Shown: piece by piece, positions 40,166 through 52,808 of the stretch
How positions within the stretch are numbered: position 1 is the stretch's first letter
Layout: the number at the start of each line of letters is the position of its first letter
Source of the DNA: Psilocybe azurescens
Lineage: Eukaryota; Basidiomycota; Agaricomycetes; Agaricales; Agrocybaceae
Direction: 5' to 3'
NCBI GenBank assembly: GCA_023853785.1
Contig: JAJIRX010000648.1
Span: forward strand, 806,001-870,000
Length of the DNA: 64,000 nucleotides
The notes under the pieces: model-generated
What the model saw: the letters and a program-made list of their open reading frames with translations, nothing else
Databases searched by the model: none
What the model was told of the DNA's origin: nothing
Made by a program: the position numbers and the translations under genes

Positions 40166-42545
40166 ATGAATCGTATTCCTCCGACCCTCTTGTACCTTAC
40201 AATCTATAATCCAACTCTCCGTCCAACCGACCCTATCGATGGAGACAACGAAGATGCGGAAGAACAAGCCCATATTCTTTTCTACACCTCCAAGGAGAGA
40301 GCCGTATCGAGGGATCGCATGCTCCGGCAGATAGGCCTGGCTAAGGCCCTCATAAACTTTGCAGAGTGCGCAGTTCTATCACATCTTGGATCTGGACTAC
40401 TTAAGAAGGGTTATTAATGCAGGTCGTTCAGTATGAACGATACATGCGATAATGTCCGCTCACAATCAAAACGGATGATAATGGTTTCTCCCGAACCCGA
40501 TTTCTGGATACATGCAGTCAGTATTAGATTTCTCTTTCATCGATGCAAATCTCAGGATGTGACTTCTAGGGAGTGGAGGTTGCCAAAACCCCAAGGAATG
40601 TCGATTCAAAGTACAAGACAAAGACGAAAGGAAAGCTCATAGAGAAGGGTAAAGGAAACGAATCTTCCCCCCTGTACGATTATGAAGATGGTTCCGTGCA
40701 TGACAATGCTCTACGGGCTTGTATCCTTCAAGGATACGAGAAGTTCAAGGTATCAACTTTCCAGAATCATACATTTGACGATCATGTATCATCAATTTCT
40801 TTTCTTTTCGAATTATTAGTTAACCCATGGGTCTTTCACATCGATACTGGCAACTCTTGGTCAACAGGCTCTCGAACTGCAGTTGGAACGATTCTGGACA
40901 GTCTGGGGTTGGTCATGGAATTTAGAAGAGAAGATGTCGTTTGGAGAGCAATTTGGTGAGATGACTTAACAAGACGCAAGAGTAACTATATACTAAATTA
41001 CTCCAGGCCCACTTCTTCACCCGCTGTTTTCCTCTCTAGTGCCCCTTATTGACAAATTTTCTGAGCGTCTATCTGAGTTAACGCCTGTTGTTTTGTCGAG
41101 ACAGCATATAATTCCTTCTGGGCGTTACACGGAAGGTCGTTACCCCACAGTACTGGCAACCCATCTTTCATCCATGATTCCGCCTGCGATAGAACCGTCA
41201 CGCAGCTCCGATATGCTAGATACCCTTGCTTCTTCGGTAGACACTATCAGAGACAAGCGTTCCTTGGATGTAAATGTCAAAGGAACTTCTAGCAATTCAC
41301 ACACCAACGACGGAGGAACTTTCCTGGGCATCCCAGCGATGAACATGAATATGGATATAAAGAAATGGAACTGGCCAGGGTATCTGACCTTTGGAAAAGG
41401 AGACAAAGCAATACCGTCATATGAAAAATCCTCCAATTCATTATCCGGGAAGGATAAGGAAGCTCCACCTTCAATTTTTCCCGAAGAACAGGAAGAAAGC
41501 AGATTGCAAGTGGAAGTAAATACGTCTGATTTGGAGGACGCCATCTCGTCTAATTCTGTATCGACGACATCTGGCACAAGGAATCAGTCAGATACCGCAG
41601 GGATGAAAGATACATCTACATCAACTGAGGCGATCCAAAAGAACGCTTCCGAAATACCATTTTCCACGACCAATCCCAACGACATCACCACCGTGAACTT
41701 GTTTTCATTGCCAACACCTGATCCAGAGGAGGACTTACCTCCGTCTCCTCCGTCTTCGCCGCCACTACCGGAGTTTTCATTGACAAGGTTAAATCTTGCA
41801 CCTCCGCACGATCCCACGAATACGAGAAAGACGACAATCTATTACTTGATCGTAAGTAACTTTGTCTCAATATTGATCGTTCCTGACAAGAAGATATCAA
41901 GCAGAGGGATCGATTCATGCTTGCTCTTGTAGATATGCATGATTGTGCGAATAAACGCGCAGAAGCTGAAGACACTGATCTGAAAACTGCCGCGGAACAG
42001 GTCACTCAACTTTTTGATGATCTTGAATCAACAATATATGATCCTAGCCTTGGAAGGTGGAGACAACATCCTCTTTTACTTTTGGATCTTGCTGATTAAT
42101 TCGACTTTGGCTTAAAGCACACCTGACTCTCTTCCATCGGCTACAAAGATCTTACAGACTCCAGATCGCTATTTGATGTCTACGGCGCACTATACACATG
42201 CAAGCCCCGGGTTTGCATCTACATCCAGCCACCTTTTCAATGCCAAAGCTATCTTAGAGCTGTGCGTGATAAGGGTGTTTTTGATTCGGAACATATTCTT
42301 ATATCTTTTGAACAAATTGAATCAGAGATCCCGAAATTACGGAAGTATTTTCAAGAGGACAAAACCCTCAGCATTGGCATATCGCCAAACGTGGGCTCTC
42401 CAACTCACAAATTACTGACATCGACAACATCGGGTCAGAGGAAGCTGTATTTATGGAGGTTTTTAGGAAAGAGACAAGTTTGACGGACGTGGATAATGTA
42501 CTTGTTGGAGTGGTGAAGAAATCAGGCTTACTTGATAGCTCTTGA
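40166..42545 (+). CDS. CCZ1: CCZ1, vacuolar fusion protein (Mon1-Ccz1 Rab7 GEF subunit)
   Basis: Partner of Mon1 in the guanine nucleotide exchange complex that activates Ypt7/Rab7 on late endosomes, vacuoles and autophagosomes. The N-terminal longin-type signature is clear: PPTLLYLTIYNPTLRP, AEEQAHILFYTSKERAVSRD, MLRQIGLAKALINF. Next exons give SKRMIMVSPEPDFWIHA, HDNALRACILQGYEKFK, then a long Ser/Thr-rich insert holding IKKWNWPGYLTFGKGD, the conserved second block. A Pro-rich stretch (DLPPSPPSSPPLPEF) precedes CNKRAEAEDTDLK-like and ESTIYDPSL segments and a C-terminal block VRDKGVFDSEHILISFEQ, MEVFRKETSLTDVDNVL and VGVVKKSGLLDSS, stop 42543-42545. Frame changes near 42050 (apparent insertion) and 42402-42403 (A loss) break the tail. 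Start ATG at 40166 is the first before the longin block. Confidence 0.85.
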
Positions 42546-42989
42546 GCAGTCAGGATTTGAATAAAGGCATTGATCCGTTTTTGTATACTCTCGACTCTCT
42601 TTGATTGCATGGGGATGTCTCCAGTTAAGGGGCTCTGGCCCACTGGCCCACCTAAAGATCGGCCTTTCAACATCAGCTTTCCATTTAAAAATATAATCAA
42701 GTGTTTTTAGAGCCTGCTTAGTAGTTGTACTTGGCCCAAAGTCGTCTGTCGCTTATTCAAGTTGGAGCAAGGGCAATTGTGTTGTTCACATAGTGCTTAC
42801 TATATTTAGACAACGATTTGGTGTCCCGACAGTGAAACATAGAACCGGCTGACCAATCGTGACACTCTTGTACTCCAACCACAACAACTCGCATACCACC
42901 TTCAAGTTCCCGGACCAAACTCGCCTTCCAACGCAAATAGAATAGGACTGAAATACAGGAATAGGAAATTTTACAGGACATAGGCGATC
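42546..42989. other. Intergenic interval before the CCCH gene
   Basis: About 440 bp between two genes on the same strand. No coding signal, RNA gene or repeat was recognised. Confidence 0.4.
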
Positions 42990-44568
42990 ATGACATCTGC
43001 TTCAGCAGCGGCAGAAGCTCAAATAAAAAGCGAGATTGAGAGATTAACGGGCAAGTTTACTCCATCTTATCATATTCTTGCTAATGTCGATGGTTTTTCC
43101 TCTTTAGCGACAATCAACCAACACAAAGCGCACCAGAAAAATAAGCCATGGCAAACTGGTGCCAATTATTATGCACCTTACCCACAAGGAGGACCGCCGG
43201 GGCGATCCAATACTTATATTAACCCTAGCTATAAACCGACGAACAAGTACATTCGTCCAGGCCTGAATGTGGCTGGCCCTTCGAAGACAACTGTGACACC
43301 GACACCTACAGCGCCTTCAGTGACTTCGTCAACTCCAGCAGCAAGTACCCCAACAACGGGATCTTCAACAGTGCCGTCTCCAGTGCTCTCTTCTAGTAAG
43401 CCTGTTTCTACGGTTGGCGGTCCTATAAAGGAAGTAGTGCTAGGCGGTGTTGCGTTTGAATCTTCTCGCCGAGTACTTGTAAGGAAAGATCGTGAGTCTC
43501 ACTTCCATCCTTGTTCATTCGCATGCTGTGTTTTTTTAATGTGTACGTAGTCCCCCAATCGTCGAAACCGGGTAAATCAATTGCAGCATCAATGCCACCG
43601 CGCCGACATCCTTATAGTCGGAAGCCAGGTCATATTCCTCCCCTAAGTCTTACAAGATGAAGGCTCCACGAGGCAGGAATATGACTCTGAATAATACCGG
43701 AAGACAATATCCGTATGTTGCAAAATGTTCTCCTTTCTATGCGCTCATGATGTCCTGCACAGATCAACGCGGAAAACGGTAAATAGGCGCAAATATATAG
43801 ATAAGCCTTGCCCCCGATTTACAACGACAGGTGCGCCCCGTTTTATTGGGCCTGCTCCTCAAGACCCGGACTATTTATCGCTATTGGCTTTCGTGGTCTT
43901 GAGGGGTATCCCGTTCCTGTGTTCAGCGTTTAACCATTTTTTATCTTTTCTGTGCTCTTTGACGGTTCATCCTAGGTTCTTGCACTCGCGGATTAACTTG
44001 CATGTATCAACACGATCCGGCTAAAATTGCGATCTGCTGGAACTTTTTACAAGACAACTGTAACAAGACGGCCGAGACATGCAATCTATCACATGAACCT
44101 ACACCCGAAAGGACTCCCCTCTGTGTACATTTCCTGAACAAGGGACGTTGTACGCGGGATAAATGCCCATTTCCGCATGTAAATGTGGGACAGAGGTCTG
44201 GGGTGTGCCGTGATTTTGCGGTGCTGGGGTATTGTGAACGCGGCTTGGACTGCGACCGGCAGCACGTCCGGGAATGCCCTGACTTTGCGGAAAACGGAAC
44301 GTGCGGGACAGCTGGATGCAAGCTACCACATGTGATCAGGGCGAATCGCAATCGGAAGGTGGCGACTCCAGCTGTTACTGGAATTGATTCAAAAGAGGAG
44401 GTTGAGGCAATGGTGACGGCTGAGGACGGACAACTTGGTGATGAGTATATTTCACTGACCTTCAATGAAAGCGATAGCGAAGACGAGTCGGAAGAGGAAG
44501 ATGACGAAGAAGAAGAGAGTGGAAGTGAAGACTCTGATTCTATGGATGATATTGAAGTGAATATGTAA
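42990..44568 (+). CDS. CCCH zinc-finger protein with five fingers (ZC3H3-like)
   Basis: Starts MTSASAAAEAQIKSEIERL. After a short intron with a GC donor (about 43052-43107) come INQHKAHQKNKPW and a Pro/Thr-rich linker, then a basic region (STRKTVNRRKYIDKPC). Five CCCH fingers follow: CPRFTTTGSC...CMYQH split by an intron, CWNFLQDNC...CNLSH, CVHFLNKGRC...CPFPH, CRDFAVLGYC...CDRQH and CPDFAENGTC...CKLPH (43805-44330). The C-terminus is strongly acidic (DESEEEDDEEEESGSEDSD). Five tandem fingers in this spacing match metazoan ZC3H3 and its fungal relatives, nuclear proteins linked to mRNA 3'-end processing and export; the exact role here is inferred. One base appears lost near 43638-43643. Stop TAA 44566-44568. 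Confidence 0.85.
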
Positions 44569-44805
44569 ACTATGTTGATGTGTTCTTGAATTTGAATGAT
44601 CATTTGTTGTGTTGAACATTGTTGTAGTCAGCAGCACAGCCACTTATAGTCATGACTGTCGCGTGTCTGATTTGACAGTGAACTCTGCGTTTACCCCAAA
44701 ATTAAGTTGCATGTCCTCCTCCTCACGACCTAGTAGGCCACACCACCGCCGCCCAACATCCTCCCCTTGCGTAACACTGAGTAACCTTATCATACAGCTC
44801 TCTCA
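44569..44805. promoter_or_regulatory. Short promoter region of the unknown gene
   Basis: Only 237 bp separate the CCCH gene stop from the next start codon. No distinct element beyond pyrimidine-rich stretches just before the ATG. Confidence 0.3.
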
Positions 44806-45568
44806 ATGAATTCCAACCAAGACACCTCATCTTCTACGACCAAGCCTAGAGCAACGCGCCTTCTGCACTCTGTTAAGCGTACTTTGACACCCTCATCTGT
44901 TCCGAGAAAACGATATCCTGAATACTCAGTCAGTCTTTCATTAGATTTATTTTCTATTGTTCGAGTCACTGAGGGTGCCATCTGTATATCTAGAAAAATG
45001 CCATGCACAGTACATACGAAGAATCCCATAATGCCAACCTCGCACAGCAGTTTAGAGATCCTGATCCTGCGACCTCGCGCCCGACAATAGAACAGATAGC
45101 CATGGGGCTTCATATATCTCGAACACCTCATCTGCGTCCCCTAGGCTCATCGCCGTATGGCTTCTCTCAGCGAAACTCGGCGCCTCACTCTGCCAACCCA
45201 CATCATCACTCCACGCCTATCGTCTTACCTCCGCCTCCAACGCGATCATCTCTCAAAAAGCCCTCTACAACAGTAACATCATCGTCAAGTAGTCCAGCTG
45301 TCAGCCCCCATTCTCCAGCGCCTCTGGTTCATCGTCGACGGTCACTTCTGTATCTCCCTCTTCGGCGCAGTCTCCTCGTCCTTTTGCTGCCATTAAGTTT
45401 CGGATGGCACGCTTCCTGCCACATGGCAGATCATCGTCAGCACCCTCGTCGATGGCCTCATCCCCTGTATCTTCCCCGCGGACGAGTTCTTCTGACTTTT
45501 CACAACCCAAGAAAAATGTCAGGTTCACAACAGAGCAAGTGGTTGACGTCGAAGTAGATGAACACTGA
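44806..45568 (+). CDS. Hypothetical protein, Ser/Pro-rich with conserved-looking ends
   Basis: Not recognised. ATG 44806 gives MNSNQDTSSSTTKPRATRLL and HSVKRTLTPSSVPRKRYPEY, an intron (about 44930-45003), then STYEESHNANLAQQFRDPDP and ATSRPTIEQIAMGLHISRTP, followed by a long His/Ser/Pro-rich middle. The frame changes near 45315, after which it reads SPRPFAAIKFRMARFLPHG and ends KKNVRFTTEQVVDVEVDEH at TGA 45566-45568. The basic N-terminus, IEQIAMGLHISRTPHLRPL and the acidic final peptide look constrained while the middle is low complexity. The single frame break resembles the indels in neighbouring genes. Probably an intrinsically disordered protein; no function can be given. Confidence 0.6.
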
Positions 45569-46231
45569 CTATTCAGTCCACTCTTTGCGCCCATTCCGCA
45601 CCAACCACTTGGGTTCTCCTTTTCGACTATCATTATTGATTATTTCTCCACTCTTCTTATTGTTGGAATTCATATCTTCCAGCTACTGTTAAAGCCTATA
45701 GGAATTGACAGACATTTCACATCTCTATTCTATCGTACTTCATAGCATCATGTATTCAGCAGCCATCCGTTGTATTCTTCAAATTTCAATGCCAAGTAAA
45801 ACCCCAGATCATGCTATATTTGTGTCTCAGCGTCTTGTTGGTAGTTCGACGTATTACTGTTGGCCTGGATGGTGCATTATGGGGTGACCTGTCAAAATCT
45901 TAAATGCTAGACTAATTTACTTACCTGTGGGGAAACTTGAGTATTACATAGTGGCCTCAGTCACGTTTTTGACACTTAGACCTACTTTCCACTTTTGCTC
46001 AAAGACTTATTTCGCGTCCAGCACACATTGAGTGTTCTACGTAGCTGCGGATTACAATTCTTCTCTTCCTGACTTCGCCAATTAGAGACATCCTCCTCTT
46101 GTTCTCCCATACTATTTCGAACCGTCGACCGTTACAAATCAACGAATTCGTCTACACATCACCCATTCTTAAATCTAAGCCTTCCTTCAAACTACTATCT
46201 ACCACCTATCTCTGTGATATAACTACGCAAA
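45569..46231. other. Intergenic interval before the DnaJ gene
   Basis: 663 bp with no convincing ORF. A pyrimidine-rich stretch from about 46100 leads into the DnaJ start and probably forms its core promoter and 5' leader. Confidence 0.4.
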
Positions 46232-48582
46232 ATGGCCCCTGTTGAAACTGAATACTATGATCTGGTGAGCCGATTGCGTACGATATCCGTAACCTGTTGA
46301 TTTATATGGCTGGGTTGATGGAATAGCTCGGTGCGCCCGTGGATGCGGATGATACAATGCTGAAGAAGGGATACCGAAAGCAGGCCATGAAGGTTCGTGT
46401 TTTTGGTTCCGCTCCCCAGATCTGTTCCTCATTTCCTTGCTTTTATTCTAGTATCATCCCGATAAGAATCCTTCTGCAGATGCAGAGGAGAAATTCAAAG
46501 AAATCAGGTATGAGGCACTGTACAGGACTGCGCCAATAGATATTGATCACATTGTCCTGTCAATTCTCAGTAAAGCATACCAAGTGCTGTCTGATCCAGT
46601 AAGTGTTGCATTGTATTCAGGGACTGTTCGAGCGACTGAGGGAATTTCATGATATTCTAGAATCTACGCGCCGTTTACGATAAGAATGGCAAGAATATGG
46701 TGTGTTTCATATTCTATATCATACAATTCAAGGATAAATTTTAATACTTGCCAGGTCGACAAAGAAGGACCCATTAACATAGACGATGCTGCCGGGTTCT
46801 TTGCTAATGTCTTCGGCGGAGAACGATTTCACGATTATGTGCGTGTAGCCATCTAGTAAATATGCTGCATATCAATCTAATGTCCTCTGCGATAGATTGG
46901 AGAAATATCGATCATGAAGGATATGACTTCCGTGGCCACCACCATGATGACAGATGAAGAGAAAGCCGAGATAGAGAAGCAGATGAACAGCGGCAATCCC
47001 AACATACCAGGCCCTTCGACACCTACTGTTTCATCTGCACCCAACCCTGCACCCTCTGCACCGGCTCCACATTTCCCCAGCACCCTGAGTGCTGCTTCTG
47101 CTGCTCCCCCCGTGGTGTCTGATGTCCATGTAGATGGTTCAGTGCCAGTGGCCAAGCCAGCGCCGGCTCCTGCAGCTGGAGCAACCGCATCTTCTCCTAC
47201 CAATGGATCTCAAATCGTTGCTCATGGCATTTCGCCACAACCCACTCCATCTGTCACTTCTACAGCTGCAGAAAAAGAAGCTGAAAAACGGGAGGCGGCT
47301 CGACGGAAGGCCGAACAAAGAGAGAAACTTCGGGAGCATGAGAAGGCCAGACGGAAGGCAATGGAAGCTCGCGTCGCGATGTTGACAAAGAAGATGATTG
47401 AGCGGATCAGGCCGTTCGTCGAAGCTAAAGACCCAGGAGGCAAAGACGACCCCGAGTCTGCTGCGTTTGCGGAGAGGATGAGGAGGGAGGCGGAGGACTT
47501 GAAATTGGAGAGCTTCGGTGTTGAGGTGTGTGTTCATATCTGTTTTTGTTTTTGACGCTTTCCTTCCCTAATTCGCGTTAAACGTAGCTCCTGCATACCA
47601 TTGGAAGTGTGTATATGATGAAAGCCTCCTCGTTCATGAAATCAAAGAAGTTCTTGGGAATGTATGATACTAGTCTTACTTGCGCCATTTATTGCTGACG
47701 CCCCACACCTTGCATAGTCCTGGATTTTTCTCGAGACTGAAGGAAAAAGGTACTCTCGCTAAGGATGTCTGGGGTGTCATTGGTAGCGCGTGAGTGTCTG
47801 CGAGCCCTAGGGATCTTGATTTTTGACCTGTAGATGCATCCAGACTGAGCGTCCGTGATTTGATGCTGGTAAATCACATCTTCTGGCTCTTTAGTGTTGT
47901 GAACCCCTTTTGATTATTATGCTCAGGAAATGGAAAAGGCTCAGGCCAAGGGTGACGTCGGTGAGGAGGAATTGAGAGCCCTGGAGATGGATGTCACCGG
48001 CAAGGTCTGTTGGAACAATGAACGACTGCGCATCTTGAAGACAAAGTATACTGATCATTTCTATTACTACTTAGATCATGCTCGCTTCTTGGAGGGGGAG
48101 CTCGTTTGGAAGTCATCCAGGTTCTCCGAGAAGTACGCCTACTTACTCTTCTAGGTGGCTTTCTTGACTAATGGGTATATTATCATTAGGTGATAGAAAA
48201 CGTACTGAAGGAGCCTGGCCAGCCTGAGATTGTTCTCGTTAATAGAGCCAAGGTAGGCTTCAATCATCTCAGTTGTGAATGAAGAACCAACATGTTTCAT
48301 TTCCACTAGGCTCTGCTTATCACTGGTGCCATCTTCAAATCTGCCGTCCCCGACGAGTCCGATGAAGAGCGCCGAGAGCTTGAGCGGTGCGTTTTGACGT
48401 GATAATGAGTTCTTTTACTTAATTTCTGCATTAGGATGGTGCATGAAGCAGCCCAACCCAAGGGGAAGAAAAGTGCTACGGCCGCAGCTAAAGCCAAGCG
48501 GGAGGAAATGATTAAACAGGCACAGGCACAGGCAGCGGCTGCTTCTGCTCAGGACGGGGCTGCAGGCCCTACAAAGGCATAG
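46232..48582 (+). CDS. DnaJ co-chaperone with DnaJ-X domain (Caj1/Djp1 family)
   Basis: Type-C Hsp40 that stimulates Hsp70 ATPase. The J domain is spread over five small exons: MAPVETEYYDL, LGAPVDADDTMLKKGYRKQA, YHPDKNPSADAEEKFKEI with the catalytic HPD, SKAYQVLSDP and NLRAVYDKNGK. Then INIDDAAGFFANVFGGERF and YIGEISIMKDMTSV begin the DnaJ-X region, interrupted by a Pro/Ala-rich linker and a highly charged coiled coil (KEAEKREAARRKAEQREKL). It continues LHTIGSVYMMKASSFMKSKK, FFSRLKEKGTLAKDVWGV, LEMDVTGK, MLASWRG and VIENVLKE, then VDxx-like ALLITGAIFKSAVPDESDEE and an Ala/Gln-rich tail, TAG 48580-48582. About twelve introns. Near 48093 one extra G in the GGGGG run changes the frame, an apparent insertion rather than a deletion. 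Yeast relatives act in the cytosol and nucleus and in peroxisomal protein import. Confidence 0.9.
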
Positions 48583-48979
48583 AACAGTCACAATTTATGT
48601 TGGACACTGAATTCCTCGATTCACTTTCCCTAACCCCCAGTCTTTTTTCTTTCGCTCACGTAGATACACCCACAACCTCGTACTTTAATATGCTTAACGT
48701 GTTTCCGACAGTATTACTTATCTACACTAATAGCTCGGTGCATCTTTTGTTCAATCTAGTCGATTTATATCCATAGCAAAATCTGGTATCAATAACATAT
48801 ATACATAGTATACTATCAAATTGTGCTGAGCTCAAGGAAACAATGATCACAGCTATATACAAAGAAATAAAGTATGGAACCACCATGAGCTTTAGATCGT
48901 CAATAGATTCTCCACAAATAAAGAATTTGCAACCGCAAAACTGAAAGAAAATCGGTGACTTGTGTTTGGAGACTGGTAC
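48583..48979. other. Convergent 3' flanks of the DnaJ and M20 genes
   Basis: 397 bp, AT-rich, with TATATA stretches near 48800. An open minus-strand frame runs through 48892-48979 but lies past the M20 stop chosen here. No separate gene is seen. Confidence 0.4.
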
Positions 48980-51276
48980 TCAGCTCTTAGCCACAATTTT
49001 GCTTTGCTCAAAAGACGCTTGAACCTGCGCAGAACACAAAAATAGTCAATCCAAAATTGGGTATCTAGGAATTGGCTAGTTCTCACCCTGTTAAAGAAAT
49101 GTGTATCTGTGAGAACACGATAACCTGTTAATGCCAAACTTTTGGTGATGGCGATCGTCGCTGCGTGAGCTGCTTCGGTCCCAGCCGCTTTGGCAAATGC
49201 TGCAGTGTGGTTCCCACCGTTGGGTTCTGTGGGAATAGCTGGACACAGTATGAGAACTTGCAGGATAGATGGAGGATAAAAATGGCGATAGTCACCGAAT
49301 GCGGGGTGTAGTGCAGGGAGAGCTGGGGAAGAGACATCGGATTCAGTTGCAGTTTGGATTAAATCACTACGAGTTCTGGAGTCATACCGTATGAAATGTT
49401 TCCCTGTTGTGATATATGTATATAAGTTCCCAGTGAAGGACGACAGGAAAACATGACAAACGAAATCGGTGGACGCGGAAGTGGACGTCGTCGTCGTCGC
49501 TATGCCATACTGACTTGCTGCAATATCAGCAAAGTCTTGGGCTGTGAGACACAGCAATAAATAGATAAATGGTGTAAGATATGAAAAGAGCATACCTAAG
49601 ACTGGATTTTGGTGAAGGTCAAAATAGGCATTTTCGAGCTTCAGATTAACCCTGCAGCCGGTCGCTAGAGCCGCCGCTCTGCGAAAAAGAGGTAACTTTG
49701 AGTCTTCTTCAATCTCAGTTGGACAAACTCTTACTCTAGGCAATTTTGTACCCGTTTGGCAAACAGTATTAATTCATCCGACGTCGGCGCTCTAGCTAGC
49801 CAGCGCATTTTTGCATAGTCAGGTATCACTGAGATTCAAATGGATATCAGAATTGTTGGATTTAGATTTCATGCTCTGCAACAAACCATTTGGAAGCCAA
49901 TTTCTGCCTTCCACTACCCCATGGACGCGGTGGTCGGGCTTCATTTGTTGGCGCAGCATGGAAATTCCAGAGTAAGCGATGAATGCAGCATCCAGTGCAT
50001 TCGTTCCTTCCCTGGTTATCACATTTTTAAAGTTAGTTCTGTTAATACCGATCGGCGTTTGCTACATACCATGGAGCACCACCAGCATGAGCTCTGGAAA
50101 TCAGGAGCTTATTACAAACGTTTCATCAGATATTGTCGGTTACAAGACTTACGAGTGGCCAAAGTACTCGACTTCTATACTTTGCATTGCATTCGAGCTT
50201 CCAATGCTCGCAGAGTGAGGGAGCCCAGCAGAAGGATGACACCTGAAGTCATAAGTGAAATGTTCATCAGTAGTATAAAATAACGCCATACATTATACAG
50301 GCATCCATTTCTCCGTAGGCACCGCGTTCCAGTAGAATGACCTTGCCGCCACCGCTCTCTTCAGCTACATGAGTACCTAATTAGAGCTGTTTGCTCAAAA
50401 GAAGCGTGGTTTAAAATTACCAGGGGTTCCCAAAAGGACAATCTTAGCAGAGATTTGAGGTTGGGCCTCAAGTGCGGCTCTGAGAGCGATAGCGATTCCG
50501 ACTCCGCTAATAGCTATGAGGTTATGTCCACAAGCATGCCCCAGGCCTGGTAGAGCATCCATCTCCGAGTTGATGCCTATGACTCTACCTCCTGCACCTT
50601 GGCTGTATTCTGCTTTCCAGGCGGTGCTAAGTCCAAGGTAGTGTCGTGTAACTTTGAAACTGCACTTTTCCATGTAGGCAGTCAAGGTATCATGAGCATA
50701 GCTAAAAGATATGTCAACGTGACTTCCACGGAAAGAGAAAGGGATTCAACTTCTCGTGGAACGTAGTCTCCGGATTTCCTGGTCATTGTTAGAATCAGAA
50801 GGGTGACAGCTCTGCGTTTTATCGTGTCCTTTACCGTGAATTTTCAAGCTAAGTGCACGTAGACTTTGGTTTGCTTGGTTCAAAGCCTGGTCTATAATAG
50901 AAGAAGCACCACTAGCATGCGTTGAAGGTGATGTTTTTGGTAAATAGGTCGGTAATTGTTCCGCCTCAATCCACCATTCATCCTCAGAGCCGTATGAGAA
51001 GTTGCAACTGGGATTGAAATAACGGATATTATCCTTTGTAAATAGCTTTAGACAAGTGAAAGAAATGGTTTTGTAGAATTTGCTGACCGTTTTTTCCAAA
51101 GGTTTGCTATCAGTAGGTAATAGTTCGTCGGTGGTAATGCTACCTTTCTCTACTGTTCGCGAGGATTTATCTTCGAGAGGGGACTTCGTTTGTGAACGAG
51201 ATGTCGGATTTCTCGGACGCGTTTTGCGCGAGAAAAAGTGGCTCAAGCACCCTGGTTGCACTTCAAGAGGGTCCAT
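48980..51276 (-). CDS. Peptidase M20 / aminoacylase-1-like amidohydrolase (PM20D2 type)
   Basis: Zinc-dependent carboxypeptidase or aminoacylase family. Start MDPLEVQPGCLSHFF is the first ATG (51276). After a variable leader: ALNQANQSLRALSLKIHG, an intron, NPETTFHEN|YAHDTLTAYME, then VIGINSEMDALPGLGHACGH holding the metal-binding D and H, KIVLLGTPG, an EESGGGKVILLERGAYGE-type block on the reverse of 50380-50310, ITREGTNALDAAFIAYSGI, VHGVVEGRNWLPN|VIPDYAK (dimerisation domain), YFDLHQNPVLG, ALPALHPAFG, GGNHTAAFAKAAGTEAAHA (C-terminal metal-site region) and TGYRVLTDTHFFNR, then VQASFEQSKIVAKS and TGA at 48980-48982. Eight or more introns are needed; no frame break was noticed. Substrate cannot be read; fungal PM20D2-like enzymes cleave dipeptides or N-acyl amino acids. 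Confidence 0.9.
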
Positions 51277-51702
51277 GATTTGCAAAAGAGATAGAAGACA
51301 GTGGTATGAATAGGGAAGCTCAATGGGTGCAATCTGAGTATCATTTTGCTATATGGCCACTTGGAAAGATCTGGCAGAGATCCGCCGCCAATTCAGTCAC
51401 CGATCGTTTGACGTCGAAGTTTCTTAGGAGTAAAAAAGCTGGGCAATAATAGCCTGTTTCCCAGGCATCCCCAACTTGACTCTGGTTTCATAAGGTCAGT
51501 GAGAAATTAAAAATTGGCAAAAGCCGTCAAGATCGGGGCTGGTAGATCCATTCGCTTCATTCCCTCACTCTGAAAATTGTTAATTTATTTATTGTGAGGA
51601 ATTTCGAATTACTATTTACATGTATATTACTGTAGAGAATTATCTTGCAGAAAAGAGAGCTGCGACCAATTGTTCTACAAAGTTCTCAGAAACGACTTCA
51701 CC

Positions 51703-52808
51703 TCAGTCTGAAAAGCCTTTTTCACTACTAGCAACACTACCCTCTCCACCAATTCCTAAATATCCTCCAAGTCGTTTCCAGAAACCGATAGGAGCTTGGT
51801 AGTGGTCCCGGCCACTCAGACCAATGACTATGCGGCCCGTTCGAGTATCGACCTGGCAAAAGACGCTTCTCGAGAGTTATCTAACTCGTACAAATTGTTC
51901 TGAGTCCCAATCATGAAAATCGTTTCCCGGTTAGATGATTTCACTATTTTGATATACGTCGCCAATGCAGGTAATATCTCGATCTCGCCCTTCTTCGTTC
52001 TCAGGTGCACCACACCAGAGTATCCTTCTGGAATGAATAAAGCGACATTTCCTAGAGAGAGATGTATGGTCAGGCTACTCTATACACCTTTATCGTAGTA
52101 CAATAAGACTGACCATGATCGGTATTTACATCGAGTCCCATTCGAGGTCTCGATAAAGGCATTGGAAGCTGGGATCAACGATGGTGAGAAAACAGCAAAG
52201 GGAGTACTCGACAACACATACGAGGGTGATTTTAATGCTCCCTGAACGACTCGAAACGCTGATATTGGCTTTTGGAGCTCTCTGGATATCACCAGTCGTG
52301 GCTAATTCCAGCTCAACAGAACCTTTTCGAGAACGGAAAGAGGCATGAGGTAAGTCCTTTTTGACTTTCGTTTCCCTTTTCGTTGATACGCCATAATGAG
52401 AGGATCGATGAAGAATGTGCCTATAATCGTACACAGTGTCAGACAATGGACCAATGGCAATCACGGATAGCGCAGACCTTTAATATCGTGATGACGTTCA
52501 AATATGTGTACCTGGTCGGCACTAGGGGTGGGGTTTGACTGTTCACGGTAACATTACTTTGGTGATAATGACCTCGAACATTGGGCACTTGAAGTGGGTT
52601 TCGCGAAGCAGTCTCCGGAATCAGAAAGTTGTCACTATACGCTGGAGGGGCCTGTCGATAAAGTCAGGCTGAAGGATTTTAACATTCCGCTACGAATGTG
52701 GATTGTTTGGATTCGACGTACATTAGTCGCCACTGTGGTATTCTTGCTGGGACCTGCATCCTTTGGGGGCGTCATAGGGCCAGATCTGGGTCGTTCAACT
52801 ATCATTGG
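51703..52808 (-). CDS. DUF7330-like repeat protein (start uncertain)
   Basis: Short repeated beta-strand phrases fit the basidiomycete DUF7330 type: ASFRSRKGSVELELATTG, PKANISVSSRSGSIKITL, SLTIHLSLGNVALFIPEGY, SGVVHLRTKKGEIEILPAL, a FMIG block, then VDTRTGRIVIGLSGRDHY and GFWKRLGGYLGIGGEG, with TGA at 51703-51705. Introns fit at about 52222-52208, 52107-52058 and 51893-51850. One base seems lost in the CCC run at 51906-51908. The start is not clear: ATG at 52808 opens VERPRSGPMTPPKDAGPSKN, a Pro-rich leader usual for this family, but the joining exon around 52500-52640 is ambiguous. Function of the family is unknown. It is the last host-type gene before the transposon-rich right end. Confidence 0.5.

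Noticed and set aside
49840..50283. 147-codon plus-strand ORF opposite the M20 gene
   Set aside because: The minus strand carries continuous M20 family motifs with fitting splice sites; the plus-strand frame is a shadow.
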